Source: DASUPK01 sp963795665 (GTDB lineage Bacteria; Actinomycetota; Thermoleophilia; Solirubrobacterales; 70-9). From it: a stretch of 64,000 nucleotides of DNA. The notes beneath the pieces are model-generated. The model worked only from the letters and a program-made list of their open reading frames with translations, made no database searches and was not told where the DNA came from. Shown piece by piece: positions 23,986-31,598 of the stretch. A program made the position numbers and the translations under genes. The stretch is from the NCBI GenBank assembly GCA_963795665.1, contig CAWCIP010000005.1, positions 1 to 64,000 of the forward strand, in the 5' to 3' direction. The stretch's first letter is position 1. Every line of letters begins with the position of its first letter.

Positions 23986-24800
23986 GTGCGGGCCATCCTT
24001 TCGTTCAGTCCGGTGGAGGCGAAGTACAGGCCGATCACGAGGATGCCGAGAGCGCAGCCGAAGCCGAGCGCCAGTGCCTCACCGTCCCAGCCGGTGATCA
24101 GAAGGCTGCGGAGCCCCTCGATCATGTAGCTGACCGGGTTGTAGGTGGCGACCTCGCGGAACCAATCGGTCTGGATCAGGTTGCGGGGCAGGCTCATCGA
24201 GCTCATGAACAGGAAGACGAAGATCAGCGGGAAGAGGCTTTGCACCTTCTCCGGCGCATCTACGCGCATCCCTACCGCTAGGCCGATGCTGCCGAAGGCG
24301 AGGCAGATGCAGATCGCGAGCGTGATCAACACGAGCGCGCCGGCGAAGCCTGCCTCGATGTGCGCGCCGGCGAGCAGCCCGACCGAGATGTAGGTCGCCG
24401 CCTGGAACAACCCCAGCATCAGCGTGCCGGCGAGCTGCCCGGCGACCAGCGCGGCGGGGTGGATGGGAGTCAGCTGGAGGCGGTTGAAGAACCCGCCCTG
24501 GTTGTCCTCCGCCAGGTTCTGGCCGGTACCGATGACGGCGAAGACGCCCGCTTGGATGAAGGCGAAGGAGAGGGCGAAGGTGACATAGGAGTCGGTGGGG
24601 AAGCCCGGCAGCGAGGTCGCCGACTTCAGCCCGACCGAGTTGATCGCCAGCAGGATCAGGGGGAAGAGCGTGGCCGGGATGATCGCGGCGGGCTGCCGGA
24701 TGGTGCGCTTGATCGAGCGCCTGGCCAGTTCCGGTGCCTGCGTCCAGATCGACGGGCGCTCGCGAATCGGCGCCGAGATCGGGAGTGCGGCAGCCTCCAT
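23982..24800 (-). CDS. ABC-2 permease subunit 1
   Basis: The first permease of the exporter, 272 residues with six predicted helices. The N-terminal cytoplasmic stretch and the motif YNPVSYMIEGLRSLL near helix five are the ABC-2 signature. It overlaps the ATPase gene stop (24800) and the next permease (four bases), so all three proteins are made from one mRNA. Two different permease subunits beside one ATPase make a heterodimeric channel. Confidence 0.93.
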   Translation of the reverse strand: MEAAALPISAPIRERPSIWTQAPELARRSIKRTIRQPAAIIPATLFPLILLAINSVGLKSATSLPGFPTDSYVTFALSFAFIQAGVFAVIGTGQNLAEDNQGGFFNRLQLTPIHPAALVAGQLAGTLMLGLFQAATYISVGLLAGAHIEAGFAGALVLITLAICICLAFGSIGLAVGMRVDAPEKVQSLFPLIFVFLFMSSMSLPRNLIQTDWFREVATYNPVSYMIEGLRSLLITGWDGEALALGFGCALGILVIGLYFASTGLNERMART

Positions 24801-25837
24801 CAGGCAGGTGCTCCCTCGAGCGCGGGATGTTCGCCGGTCTCGCCCTCTTCGGCTGCCTCGCGCTGGGCGCCCTCGAGCGAGCGCCCCGTCTGGGCGAGGA
24901 AGACGTCGTTGAGGCTCGCCTCGTGCAGCTCGAGGTTTGCGACCTTGACGCCCGCCTGATCGAAGGCTCGGATGATGTTGGCGAGCTCCTCGCCGCCGTC
25001 CCCTTCCAGCCTGACCGCGGCGCCCTGCGGGGTTCCTGGTACCAGCTCGCCGAAGGGACGAAGCAGCTCGACGGCGCGGTCGCGCTCGGCGTGGTCAGTC
25101 GGGACCACCTCGACCGTCGGGCGGCCGACCTCGGCCTTGAGCGTGTCGGGTTTCCCCTTGGCCACGATCTTGCCGTGGTCGATGATCCCGAGGTGGTCGG
25201 CGAGCTGGTCGGCCTCCTCCAGGTACTGGGTGGTGAGGAAGACGGTCATCCCTTCGTCGCGGGAGAGACGCGCGACCTCGTCCCAGAGGGCGGTGCGGCT
25301 CTGGATGTCCAGGCCGGTAGTCGGCTCGTCGAGGAAGAGGACCCGAGGACCGTGCAGCAGGGCGAGGGCGAGGTCTAGCCGCCGCTTCATCCCGCCGGAA
25401 TAGCCGCCGACCTTGCGGTCGGCCGCGTCCGCGAGCCCGACGCGCTCGATCAGCTCGTCGCCGCGCTTGGTCCGCTCCGCCTTTGGCATGCCGTGGAGCG
25501 CGCCCTGGAGGCGCATGTGCTCCCGGGCGGTCAGGTTCGGATCGAGTGCGGCCTCCTGGAGGGCGGCGCCGATGGCGTCGCGGACGGACGCGCCCTCCTT
25601 GATGACGTCGAAGCCGGCAACACGGGCGCTGCCCGCGGTGGGGGGCAGGAGGGTGGTGAGCATGTGCACCGTCGTCGACTTGCCGGCCCCGTTCGGGCCC
25701 AGGAAGCCATAGATCTCACCGGGACGGACCTGGAGGTCGATGCCGTCGACCGCGTGCACGCCGCCCTTGAACTCCCGGACGAGGCCGTTGACCTCGATCC
25801 CGTTGTCGCCCGACTGGACTCCGTTCCTGCTCTGCAT
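24800..25837 (-). CDS. ABC exporter ATP-binding protein (DrrA-like)
   Basis: A 345-residue ATPase. Walker A is GPNGAGKST (47-55), the signature is YSGGMKRRL, Walker B is VLFLDEPTTG, and a C-terminal domain of about 100 residues follows, as in DrrA-type ATPases. It powers the two permeases encoded downstream. ATG 25837 is chosen because GAGGGGGAA precedes it; the frame extends much further upstream, but that part crosses the promoter region and the MarR gene and is not coding. A MarR regulator is divergent, with repeated sequence between. Confidence 0.95.
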   Translation of the reverse strand: MQSRNGVQSGDNGIEVNGLVREFKGGVHAVDGIDLQVRPGEIYGFLGPNGAGKSTTVHMLTTLLPPTAGSARVAGFDVIKEGASVRDAIGAALQEAALDPNLTAREHMRLQGALHGMPKAERTKRGDELIERVGLADAADRKVGGYSGGMKRRLDLALALLHGPRVLFLDEPTTGLDIQSRTALWDEVARLSRDEGMTVFLTTQYLEEADQLADHLGIIDHGKIVAKGKPDTLKAEVGRPTVEVVPTDHAERDRAVELLRPFGELVPGTPQGAAVRLEGDGGEELANIIRAFDQAGVKVANLELHEASLNDVFLAQTGRSLEGAQREAAEEGETGEHPALEGAPA

Positions 25838-25892
25838 CCGAGTTCCCCCTCGGGTTTTGATCGCTTGCGAAGGACGGCAGTATACATAGATA

Positions 25893-25928
25893 GTTGAACC
25901 TTGCAACCTTGTAAGTGTGAAACTTTCC
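25893..25928. promoter_or_regulatory. Likely MarR operator between exporter and marR genes
   Basis: This AT-rich stretch has two head-to-tail AACCTTG copies, GTTG at 25893-25896 and CAAC at 25904-25907 facing each other, and AAGT/ACTT arms around 25913-25925. It lies in the 109-base gap between the exporter and the MarR gene, just upstream of TAAGAT (25932-25937). A MarR dimer could bind here and control both directions. Confidence 0.4.
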
Positions 25929-25946
25929 CAGTAAGATTCCTCCCAG

Positions 25947-26483
25947 ATGGCCAAGCCGAAGGATTCAGAAAAGGGGCGCGCGGGGCCGGAGTCGTGGCTC
26001 GCCGGGGAGGTGGGGCGGACCGATCCAGGCAGCGAGGCGTGGAGCCTGATGCACTGGATGATGGTCACCAACAAGCAGCGTTTCTTCGCGATGGCCCAGG
26101 AGTTCGAGCTCGCTCCGCAGCAGATGATCGCCCTCCGGATGTTGGGCGCCGGCCCGCGCAAGATGAGCGAGCTGGCCCACGCCCTGTTCTGCGACAACTC
26201 GAACGTCACCGGCATCGTCGACCGGCTCGAGGAGCGCGGCCTGCTTCGCCGCGAGGCGGCTGAGGGGGACCGCCGCGTGAAGCTCCTCGTCCTCACCAAG
26301 GAGGGCGAGCGGATGCGGGTGGAGATCACGAAGCGGATGGCCGAGCCTCCCCCGCCGATCGCATCGCTCTCTGAGAAGGATCAGCGGGATCTTCGCGACA
26401 TCCTGAAGCGTGCCGTCGAGAGCATCTCCGACGCGGAAGCTGCCGAAGCCCTCGCTGGCAAGGCGCCGGCCGGCACTGCCTGA
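25947..26483 (+). CDS. MarR-family regulator
   Basis: A winged-helix regulator of 178 residues. The MarR core is well formed: APQQMIALRMLG, SELAHALFCDNSNVTGIVDRLEERGLL and the wing RREAAEGDRRVKLLVLTKEG. MarR proteins often sense small aromatics or drugs and repress exporters, and the divergent ABC exporter is the likely target here. ATG 25947 follows TAAGAT (25932-25937) by 9 bases with no ribosome site. Confidence 0.94.
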   Translation: MAKPKDSEKGRAGPESWLAGEVGRTDPGSEAWSLMHWMMVTNKQRFFAMAQEFELAPQQMIALRMLGAGPRKMSELAHALFCDNSNVTGIVDRLEERGLLRREAAEGDRRVKLLVLTKEGERMRVEITKRMAEPPPPIASLSEKDQRDLRDILKRAVESISDAEAAEALAGKAPAGTA

Positions 26484-26489
26484 ATCCGG

Positions 26490-27581
26490 CTAGGTGACCT
26501 CAGGCGCCGGGGTCGGGCCGCCGGCCTCTTCCTCGGCGGCCGCGATCTCGCGGCGGTATTCGCGGTACTCGTGGACGGAGATCTGGATCGACGCCGCCGC
26601 CGGGATGGCGAGGATCGCTCCGAGGATGCCGAACAGCGTGCTGCCGAAGAGCACGGCGACCAGGACGATGAAGGCCTCGATCTTGGTCGCCCGTTTCTGG
26701 ATCTGAGGCTGGATCAGGTAGTTCTCGACCTGCTGGTAGACGATCGCGAAGATCACCCAGATGATCAGGGCGACCGGGAAGTTGACGAAGGCCGTGACGA
26801 TGGCGACCACGATGGCGCCGAGGGTCGCGCCGACGACTGGGATCAGGTCGGCGACGAAGATGACGACCGCGAGCGGGCCCGCGAAGGGCACCCCGAGGAT
26901 CGTCAGCATGATGAAGGCCGACAGGCCCGCGATCGTCGCCTGTAGCAGCGCGCCGCCGACGTAGTTGCCCACCGCGTTCGCGATTCGGCGCAGGGTTCGC
27001 TCGATGCGCTCGGCGTGCTCCGGTCTCTGCATGCGGATGAAGCTCTCGATCCATCGGGGCCCGGCGGCCACCATGAAGATGCTCAGGACCAGGATCGTCA
27101 CCCCGGCGAAGATCGAGCTCACCAACCCGAAGCCGATGTCGCGCAGCACCCCCGCCGCGTCGCCGGCCTTGCTGGGGAGCTTGTTCGCCTCATCCGAGAG
27201 CTTCTGGGTGATGTCGTACTTGTTGTTGAGGTCGTTGAGCGTCTTGTTCTTGTGGACGTAGTCCTCGATGTCGTGGACGTAGCTCGGGGCGTTGGTCGCC
27301 ACGTCGCTCACCTGGTTGACGATCGGCGGGACCAGCACCGCGCCGAGCCCGATCGGGATCAAGAGCATCCCGAAGTAGACGAGCGCGATCGCCAGCCCGC
27401 GCTTCATGTAGCGCTGGAAGAAGTTGACCGGCCCGGCCAATGCGACCGCCAGGAAGGCCGCGATGATCAGCCAGCTGATCGGCTGTCGCAGCAGGTAGAT
27501 GACGTAGAGGACGAGAAAGACCCCTACGACGACGAGCACGTTGCGCGCGATCGCGCGTGCTGGAGAGTCGATTTTGGGCAT
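26490..27581 (-). CDS. AI-2E-family transporter
   Basis: A 363-residue integral membrane protein of the AI-2E/PerM family with about eight helices. The conserved blocks PISWLIIAAFLAVALAGPV, FGMLLIPIGLGAVLVPPIV, GVPFAGPLAVVIFVADLIPVVGATLGA and QQVENYLIQPQIQ are typical. Some members export autoinducer-2 or act as ion/proton exchangers; the substrate here is unknown. ATG 27581 has a GAGAGGG ribosome site. An acidic/Pro-rich tail of about 20 residues ends the protein. Confidence 0.93.
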   Translation of the reverse strand: MPKIDSPARAIARNVLVVVGVFLVLYVIYLLRQPISWLIIAAFLAVALAGPVNFFQRYMKRGLAIALVYFGMLLIPIGLGAVLVPPIVNQVSDVATNAPSYVHDIEDYVHKNKTLNDLNNKYDITQKLSDEANKLPSKAGDAAGVLRDIGFGLVSSIFAGVTILVLSIFMVAAGPRWIESFIRMQRPEHAERIERTLRRIANAVGNYVGGALLQATIAGLSAFIMLTILGVPFAGPLAVVIFVADLIPVVGATLGAIVVAIVTAFVNFPVALIIWVIFAIVYQQVENYLIQPQIQKRATKIEAFIVLVAVLFGSTLFGILGAILAIPAAASIQISVHEYREYRREIAAAEEEAGGPTPAPEVT

Positions 27582-27616
27582 GCCGACCCTCTCTATTCGC
27601 GCCTGACAGGCCCCTT

Positions 27617-27636
27617 CCTGGGCACGAGATCCCAGG
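27617..27636. repeat. Inverted repeat upstream of the AI-2E gene
   Basis: CCTGGG (27617-27622) and CCCAGG (27631-27636) form a perfect inverted repeat around 8 bases. It lies 36 bases upstream of the AI-2E transporter start, within the 102-base gap that otherwise shows nothing. It could be an operator or a short hairpin; no T-run follows. Confidence 0.25.
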
Positions 27637-27683
27637 ACTTGATGACTTCCTCACGCCCGTCCGTGAGTAACTCGCCAACCCGC

Positions 27684-28157
27684 TCAGGGCGGGGTGACGC
27701 CGGCTTCGTCGAACACCGGCCTTAGCCCGGCGGGGTCGGTGCGGTTAAGCACACCGCGGCTGGTGACGCCACCGCCGGTGAACCTGTAGCGGAGCGGGCT
27801 GCTCCGCAAGCTGGTTTTGGGCTGGAGGCTCACGCGTCCTCTCCCTTTGCATTCACCGCCCGCCCCCTCATCGATTTGTTCGGTCACCTCATACCGGGGC
27901 GGCTCTGAGCTGAGGACCTCGCTGGTGTGCCAAGTACCTCCGCAATCAATGCCGGTGTAGGCAACCCGTCCTGTGCCGGTCGCCTCAATCCGAACGGCTA
28001 TACGGAACGGCTTCAACCCGCTCTGCTTGAGCGTTCCCGTCCAGTCGCCTGCGATCGGCTGAGTGAGGCCGGCTGTGCCCGAGCTGTCGTTACCGCCGCA
28101 GCCCACCGCGGACAGCGCGACGAGGACAAGCGCAGCCACCGGCCACCGGACGAGCAT
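27684..28157 (-). CDS. Small secreted lipoprotein, unknown
   Basis: A 157-residue lipoprotein. The signal peptide ends in the lipobox LSAVGC, with the cysteine near residue 19. The mature part is a small beta-rich domain with a 'DWTGTLKQSG...FRIAVRIEATGTGRVAY' pattern and two cysteines, like small calycin-type folds, but no family is recognised. ATG 28157 follows TAGGGT (28170-28165) by 7 bases. A longer upstream frame would cross the divergent acetyltransferase promoter, so I reject it. Confidence 0.7.
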   Translation of the reverse strand: MLVRWPVAALVLVALSAVGCGGNDSSGTAGLTQPIAGDWTGTLKQSGLKPFRIAVRIEATGTGRVAYTGIDCGGTWHTSEVLSSEPPRYEVTEQIDEGAGGECKGRGRVSLQPKTSLRSSPLRYRFTGGGVTSRGVLNRTDPAGLRPVFDEAGVTPP

Positions 28158-28164
28158 GCCCAAA

Positions 28165-28174
28165 ACCCTAGTAT
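28165..28174. promoter_or_regulatory. Overlapping divergent -10 hexamers
   Basis: TAGGGT on the minus strand (28170-28165) and TAGTAT on the plus strand (28169-28174) share two bases. They serve the lipoprotein gene at 28157 and the acetyltransferase gene at 28183, each 7-8 bases from its start. RNA polymerase could not occupy both at once. Confidence 0.5.
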
Positions 28175-28182
28175 CGGCCCGG

Positions 28183-28671
28183 ATGGCAAACGAGCCCGTA
28201 GCCGAAGGTCCGCACCGGCTCGCGGACGGAGTTGAGATCCGTCCCGCGCGCGAGGACGAGATCGATGACCTCATGCCACTGATGCGCGCGTACTGCGAGT
28301 TCTATGAATCCTCGCCGTCAGACGAGGGCGTCATCGGCATGCTGCGAACGCTGATCACCGACCCGTCGCAGGGTGCGGTCTTCATCGCCCGCAAGGACGA
28401 GGCGGCGGTCGGGGTGGCCACGCTGGACTGGAAGTGGTCGAGCCTCAAGGGCGCGCGAATCGGCTACCTGGAAGACCTGTTCGTCGATCCGGATGCACGG
28501 GGAGACGGGATCGCGGACGCGCTGATCGAGATCTGCGCGGATCGCTGCCGGGAGCTGGGCATGCCGGCGATGGAGTGGCTGACGGCTCCCGACAACCATC
28601 GCGCCCAGAAGGTCTATAACCGCACCGGGGCCGAGTCCGACACGTACGTCGAGTACGACCTGGAGCTGTGA
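28183..28671 (+). CDS. GNAT-family acetyltransferase
   Basis: An N-acetyltransferase of 162 residues. The acetyl-CoA-binding motif is recognisable as YLEDLFVDPDARGDGIADALI (about 101-121) with the usual R-x-x-G-x-x/G-x-A arrangement, and the C-terminal block DNHRAQKVYNRTGAES fits the GNAT fold. The acceptor is unknown. ATG 28183 follows TAGTAT by 8 bases, with no ribosome site. The downstream hydrolase GTG overlaps its stop, so the two form an operon. Confidence 0.9.
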   Translation: MANEPVAEGPHRLADGVEIRPAREDEIDDLMPLMRAYCEFYESSPSDEGVIGMLRTLITDPSQGAVFIARKDEAAVGVATLDWKWSSLKGARIGYLEDLFVDPDARGDGIADALIEICADRCRELGMPAMEWLTAPDNHRAQKVYNRTGAESDTYVEYDLEL

Positions 28672-29483
28672 CCTCGCCCCATACGTCTCCGAAGGCGGGG
28701 CGGCTGAACTTCATACGGCGCGGGGAGGGCGAGCCGTTGCTCCTGTTGCATTCCCTGGGCGGATCGCTGATCCAGTGGTCGCCGGTGATGGACCGGCTTG
28801 CGGCCGAGCGCGAGGTGATCGCCGTGGACATGCCCGGATTCGGCAAGTCCCCTCAGCTGCCAGAGGGGGTCGAGCCGAGGGCGGCCAACCTGGCGACCGC
28901 GGTGCTCGACTTCTATGACTCTCTTGGAATCGACGGCAAACCGGCGGTCGGCGGCATCTCCCTGGGCGGCTGGACGGCGATCGAGTGCGCCCGTCAGGGG
29001 GGTGCGAGCGCGGTGGTCGCCCTCTGCCCGGCGGGCTTCTGGAAGCGCTCGCCAGAGGCTTCCAACCAAGCCGTCGCCCGCGCCAGACGAAGCGGGCGGG
29101 CGGCTCGTGCGCTGGTTCGGCCGATCATGTCGACTGCCCGTGGCCGGCGCCGCGCTCTCGGCCGCTTCATCTACCGGCCCGAGCGCCTCAGTCCCGGCGA
29201 GGCGGCGGCGATCGCCAAGGCGTACGTGACCGCTCCGGCATACGACGAGGCGAGCGCGCTGATGCGGGCGGGCCGGGTCGAGGAGCTGAAGGGGATCAAG
29301 ACGCCGATCACCCTCGCCTGGGCCGAGCACGACACGCTGGTTCGAACCCGCCCGCTGCGCGACGGCATTCTTCCCAAGCGGGTCCAGCAGGTCGAGCTTC
29401 CCGGTTGCGGCCACGTCCCGACGTGGGACGACCCGGATCTCGTGGCCCGGGTTGTCCTCGCGGGCGCTCGGCGAACGAAGTAG
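28668..29483 (+). CDS. Alpha/beta hydrolase
   Basis: A 271-residue hydrolase. The HSLGGS oxyanion loop, DMPGFGKS strand, nucleophile elbow GISLGG, acid near EHDTLVR and histidine in GCGHVPTWDDPD are all present, so it should be active. The substrate is unknown; the fold is closest to esterase/meta-cleavage-type enzymes. Its GTG overlaps the acetyltransferase stop by four bases, so the two are co-expressed. It stops 15 bases before the convergent Fur gene end. Confidence 0.9.
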   Translation: MTSPHTSPKAGRLNFIRRGEGEPLLLLHSLGGSLIQWSPVMDRLAAEREVIAVDMPGFGKSPQLPEGVEPRAANLATAVLDFYDSLGIDGKPAVGGISLGGWTAIECARQGGASAVVALCPAGFWKRSPEASNQAVARARRSGRAARALVRPIMSTARGRRRALGRFIYRPERLSPGEAAAIAKAYVTAPAYDEASALMRAGRVEELKGIKTPITLAWAEHDTLVRTRPLRDGILPKRVQQVELPGCGHVPTWDDPDLVARVVLAGARRTK

Positions 29484-29497
29484 CGCAGAGCCCCGCG

Positions 29498-29941
29498 CTA
29501 GCGCGCGCAGTCAGCGCACAGCCCGCTGACTACGACCTCGGCGCGGTCCGGCTCGAAGCCGGACCTCGCCGCGGAGCGGCGGGCCCGCTCGAGGTCGAGC
29601 GGGACCTCCATGTCCTCGATGCGCCCGCAGCGGCTGCAGATCATGTGGTGGTGGGCTTCGGCGCGTGTGTCCCAAAGAATCGTGCCGCCCCCGCCGTTGA
29701 CCCGCCGGACTATGCCGAGCTGCTCGAAGAGCTCGAGCGTCGCGTAGACGGTGGGGAGGGAGACCCCGGGCAGCTTCTCGCCGGCCTCGGAGAGGAGCTC
29801 CTCCGCGCTGACGTGCCGGGCCTGGTCCCGGAGCAGACGGTGCATGACGACGCGCTGGGAGGTCGCCCGCAGGCCGCGATCCCGCAGGAGCTCGGTGAGC
29901 TCTGCGTCGTCGCGGGGAGGGCTGTCCAGATGGGTAGTCAC
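29498..29941 (-). CDS. Fur-family metal regulator
   Basis: A 147-residue Fur-family regulator. The winged helix (LRATSQRVVMHRLLRD and PTVYATLELFEQLGIV) and the dimerisation domain are complete, with the His-rich metal site EAHHHMICSRCG and a second CxxC (CADC) near the end, so a structural zinc is expected. Family members sense iron, zinc, manganese or peroxide; the sensing metal cannot be decided from this. A VIT-family metal transporter is divergent from it, and the shared 71-base region is AT-rich, which supports a metal-control role. The start is GTG 29941. Confidence 0.92.
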   Translation of the reverse strand: MTTHLDSPPRDDAELTELLRDRGLRATSQRVVMHRLLRDQARHVSAEELLSEAGEKLPGVSLPTVYATLELFEQLGIVRRVNGGGGTILWDTRAEAHHHMICSRCGRIEDMEVPLDLERARRSAARSGFEPDRAEVVVSGLCADCAR

Positions 29942-30012
29942 GTCAGGTTCACCTAATAGAACATCCTACATCTTAGGCGTACCTTATCTTAATTCTCTTG
30001 TATTATGACCAC
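29942..30012. promoter_or_regulatory. Divergent control region between fur-like and VIT genes
   Basis: This region is AT-rich compared with its flanks. It holds TTAGG (29973-29977) and ACCTTA (29981-29986), an imperfect inverted pair, and CCTAA (29952-29956) facing it. TATTAT (30001-30006) sits 6 bases before the VIT start. The arrangement suggests one or two operator sites for the Fur-family protein, but no exact published consensus is matched by eye. Confidence 0.4.
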
Positions 30013-30522
30013 ATGAGCGAACTGGTGGCGAGGCTTGCGGGGAGGATGGCGCCGGTCGACGAGGAGCGATTCATGCTCCAGCGCGTCCAACCCGCTCTGA
30101 TCGGCTTGATTGACGGCACCGTCTCGACCCTCGCGCCGATCTTCGCCACCGCCTTCCTGGCCGGACCGCATGCCGCGCTGTTCGTCGGCCTGGCGGCCGC
30201 GCTCGGCGCCGGCATCAGCATGGGCCTCTCGGAGGCTCTCTCCGACGACGGCTCGCTCACCGGCCGAGGCAACTCGCTGTCCCGCGGCCTGATCACCGGC
30301 GGCGCGACGTTCTTCGGCGGCAGCTTCCACGCCCTGCCCTTCCTGATCAGCGACCTGCACACCGCGCTGCTGGTCGCCTCCTTCACGGTCGGCTGCGAGC
30401 TCATCGGGATCGCCTGGATCCGCAAGCGCTTCCTGGACGTCTCGCTGAAGAGCTCCCTGATCCAGGTGACGCTCGGCGGGGTAATCGTCGCGATCACCGG
30501 CGTCCTCATCGGTCAGGCCTAG
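30013..30522 (+). CDS. VIT-family metal transporter (CCC1-like)
   Basis: A 169-residue membrane protein of the VIT/CCC1 family. The conserved GLIDGTVSTLAPIFATAF segment (about 31-48), the GISMGLSEALSDDG loop (68-81) and three further helices match the family, which moves iron or manganese. The N-terminal cytoplasmic part is short. It is divergent from a Fur-type regulator, which likely controls it. ATG 30013 follows TATTAT (30001-30006) by 6 bases and no ribosome site is seen. Confidence 0.85.
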   Translation: MSELVARLAGRMAPVDEERFMLQRVQPALIGLIDGTVSTLAPIFATAFLAGPHAALFVGLAAALGAGISMGLSEALSDDGSLTGRGNSLSRGLITGGATFFGGSFHALPFLISDLHTALLVASFTVGCELIGIAWIRKRFLDVSLKSSLIQVTLGGVIVAITGVLIGQA

Positions 30523-30606
30523 CGCCACCGACCTGCAGGCTGTGCCCGTCGACGGGCCTCGATCCGCTCCGTCACGCGAGCGGCGGTGTTAGAACCAGCG
30601 AGACGA

Positions 30607-31542
30607 ATGCGACGACGCCTGGCCATCATTTCAGTCCCATTGATGGCGCTGGGGCTACTGGCGGCGGGTGCCGCCCAGGCCAGGCATGCGAAGGGGGACC
30701 CACGCCTGCAGGTGGTGCACGCCTTCACCACCGCCGAGACTGCCGGGGCGATCGCAACCGCGACGGTCTCCTGTCCGCAGACGACACGCCCTGACCTCGG
30801 GCCGTGGCGAGCGATCAGCGGCGGCTTCAACATGACCCTGGGAACGCCGGGCTACACGCCGGGAGAGGGACCGTTCATCACGCCGTTCGGCAGCGGGGTC
30901 GTCTTCGAGTCGCAGAGGGTTGGGCAGCGCTCTTGGCGGGTCTCGGCCCAGGACCTCGGAGGAAGGCTCGACCTTGGGGTCGCCGTGTACTGCCAGAACA
31001 GCGTGCCCAAGCTGAAGAGCGCGAGTACGACGGTCGCCACGCCCGGGACCGCGCAGATCGGCCCGGCGGCGGTGGCGAAGTGCCGCTCCGGCAGCGCCGT
31101 GTCGGGCGGCTTCTCCACCCCGCCGCCGTTCACGGCCACCGGCGCAGCCAACACGGTGATCGGCTCGACGCCCAACGGGAGGAAGGGCTGGCAGGCACAG
31201 GTGCTCTCGAACCAGACGAGCAGCGTGACCAGCTACGTGTACTGCGCGAAGAGGAAGCAGGGGCCGGTGAGCCGTTCGCTCGCGGACGAGCCGTCGAGCG
31301 CGGCGACGCTCGAGCGACACGAGGTGTTTGCCACCACCGGCAGCCCCATTTGCCCTCGCAAGCCGCTTGGGCGGTTCACCCCCGGTGGAGGCGGGTTCTC
31401 GGAGCGGGGGGCGACGCCATCGCAATACCTGGTCCCGACCGACTCCAATCAGCAAAGCGGCGGCACGGAATCGCATGCGGGCGCCGTCAAAATCGGCAGC
31501 GGGATCCCCGTTGCGCTCCAGGCGATCCTGCTCTGCGGCTGA
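30607..31542 (+). CDS. Secreted protein, unknown
   Basis: An exported protein of 311 residues with a signal peptide (about 1-25, cleavage near AQA). The mature part is beta-rich and contains two similar halves around cysteine pairs (TVSCPQTT/VYCQNS and AKCRSGSA/VYCAKR). The first residues of each half share the pattern 'C..G.AVSGGF' / 'C.......ISGGF', suggesting an internal duplication of about 110 residues. I do not recognise a family. ATG 30607 is the first start with a proper signal sequence; upstream in-frame codons lack one. Confidence 0.7.
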   Translation: MRRRLAIISVPLMALGLLAAGAAQARHAKGDPRLQVVHAFTTAETAGAIATATVSCPQTTRPDLGPWRAISGGFNMTLGTPGYTPGEGPFITPFGSGVVFESQRVGQRSWRVSAQDLGGRLDLGVAVYCQNSVPKLKSASTTVATPGTAQIGPAAVAKCRSGSAVSGGFSTPPPFTATGAANTVIGSTPNGRKGWQAQVLSNQTSSVTSYVYCAKRKQGPVSRSLADEPSSAATLERHEVFATTGSPICPRKPLGRFTPGGGGFSERGATPSQYLVPTDSNQQSGGTESHAGAVKIGSGIPVALQAILLCG

Positions 31543-31598
31543 GCGCTTCCGGAGCCGGCCAGGCTGCGCCAGTTTCTTCCGGGGATACTGCAGCGGCG

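Noticed and set aside
24800..26329. A 509-residue ABC ATPase starting at 26329
   Set aside because: The first 164 residues cross the AT-rich promoter and the MarR gene in antisense. ATG 25837 has a ribosome site and gives the normal N-terminus.
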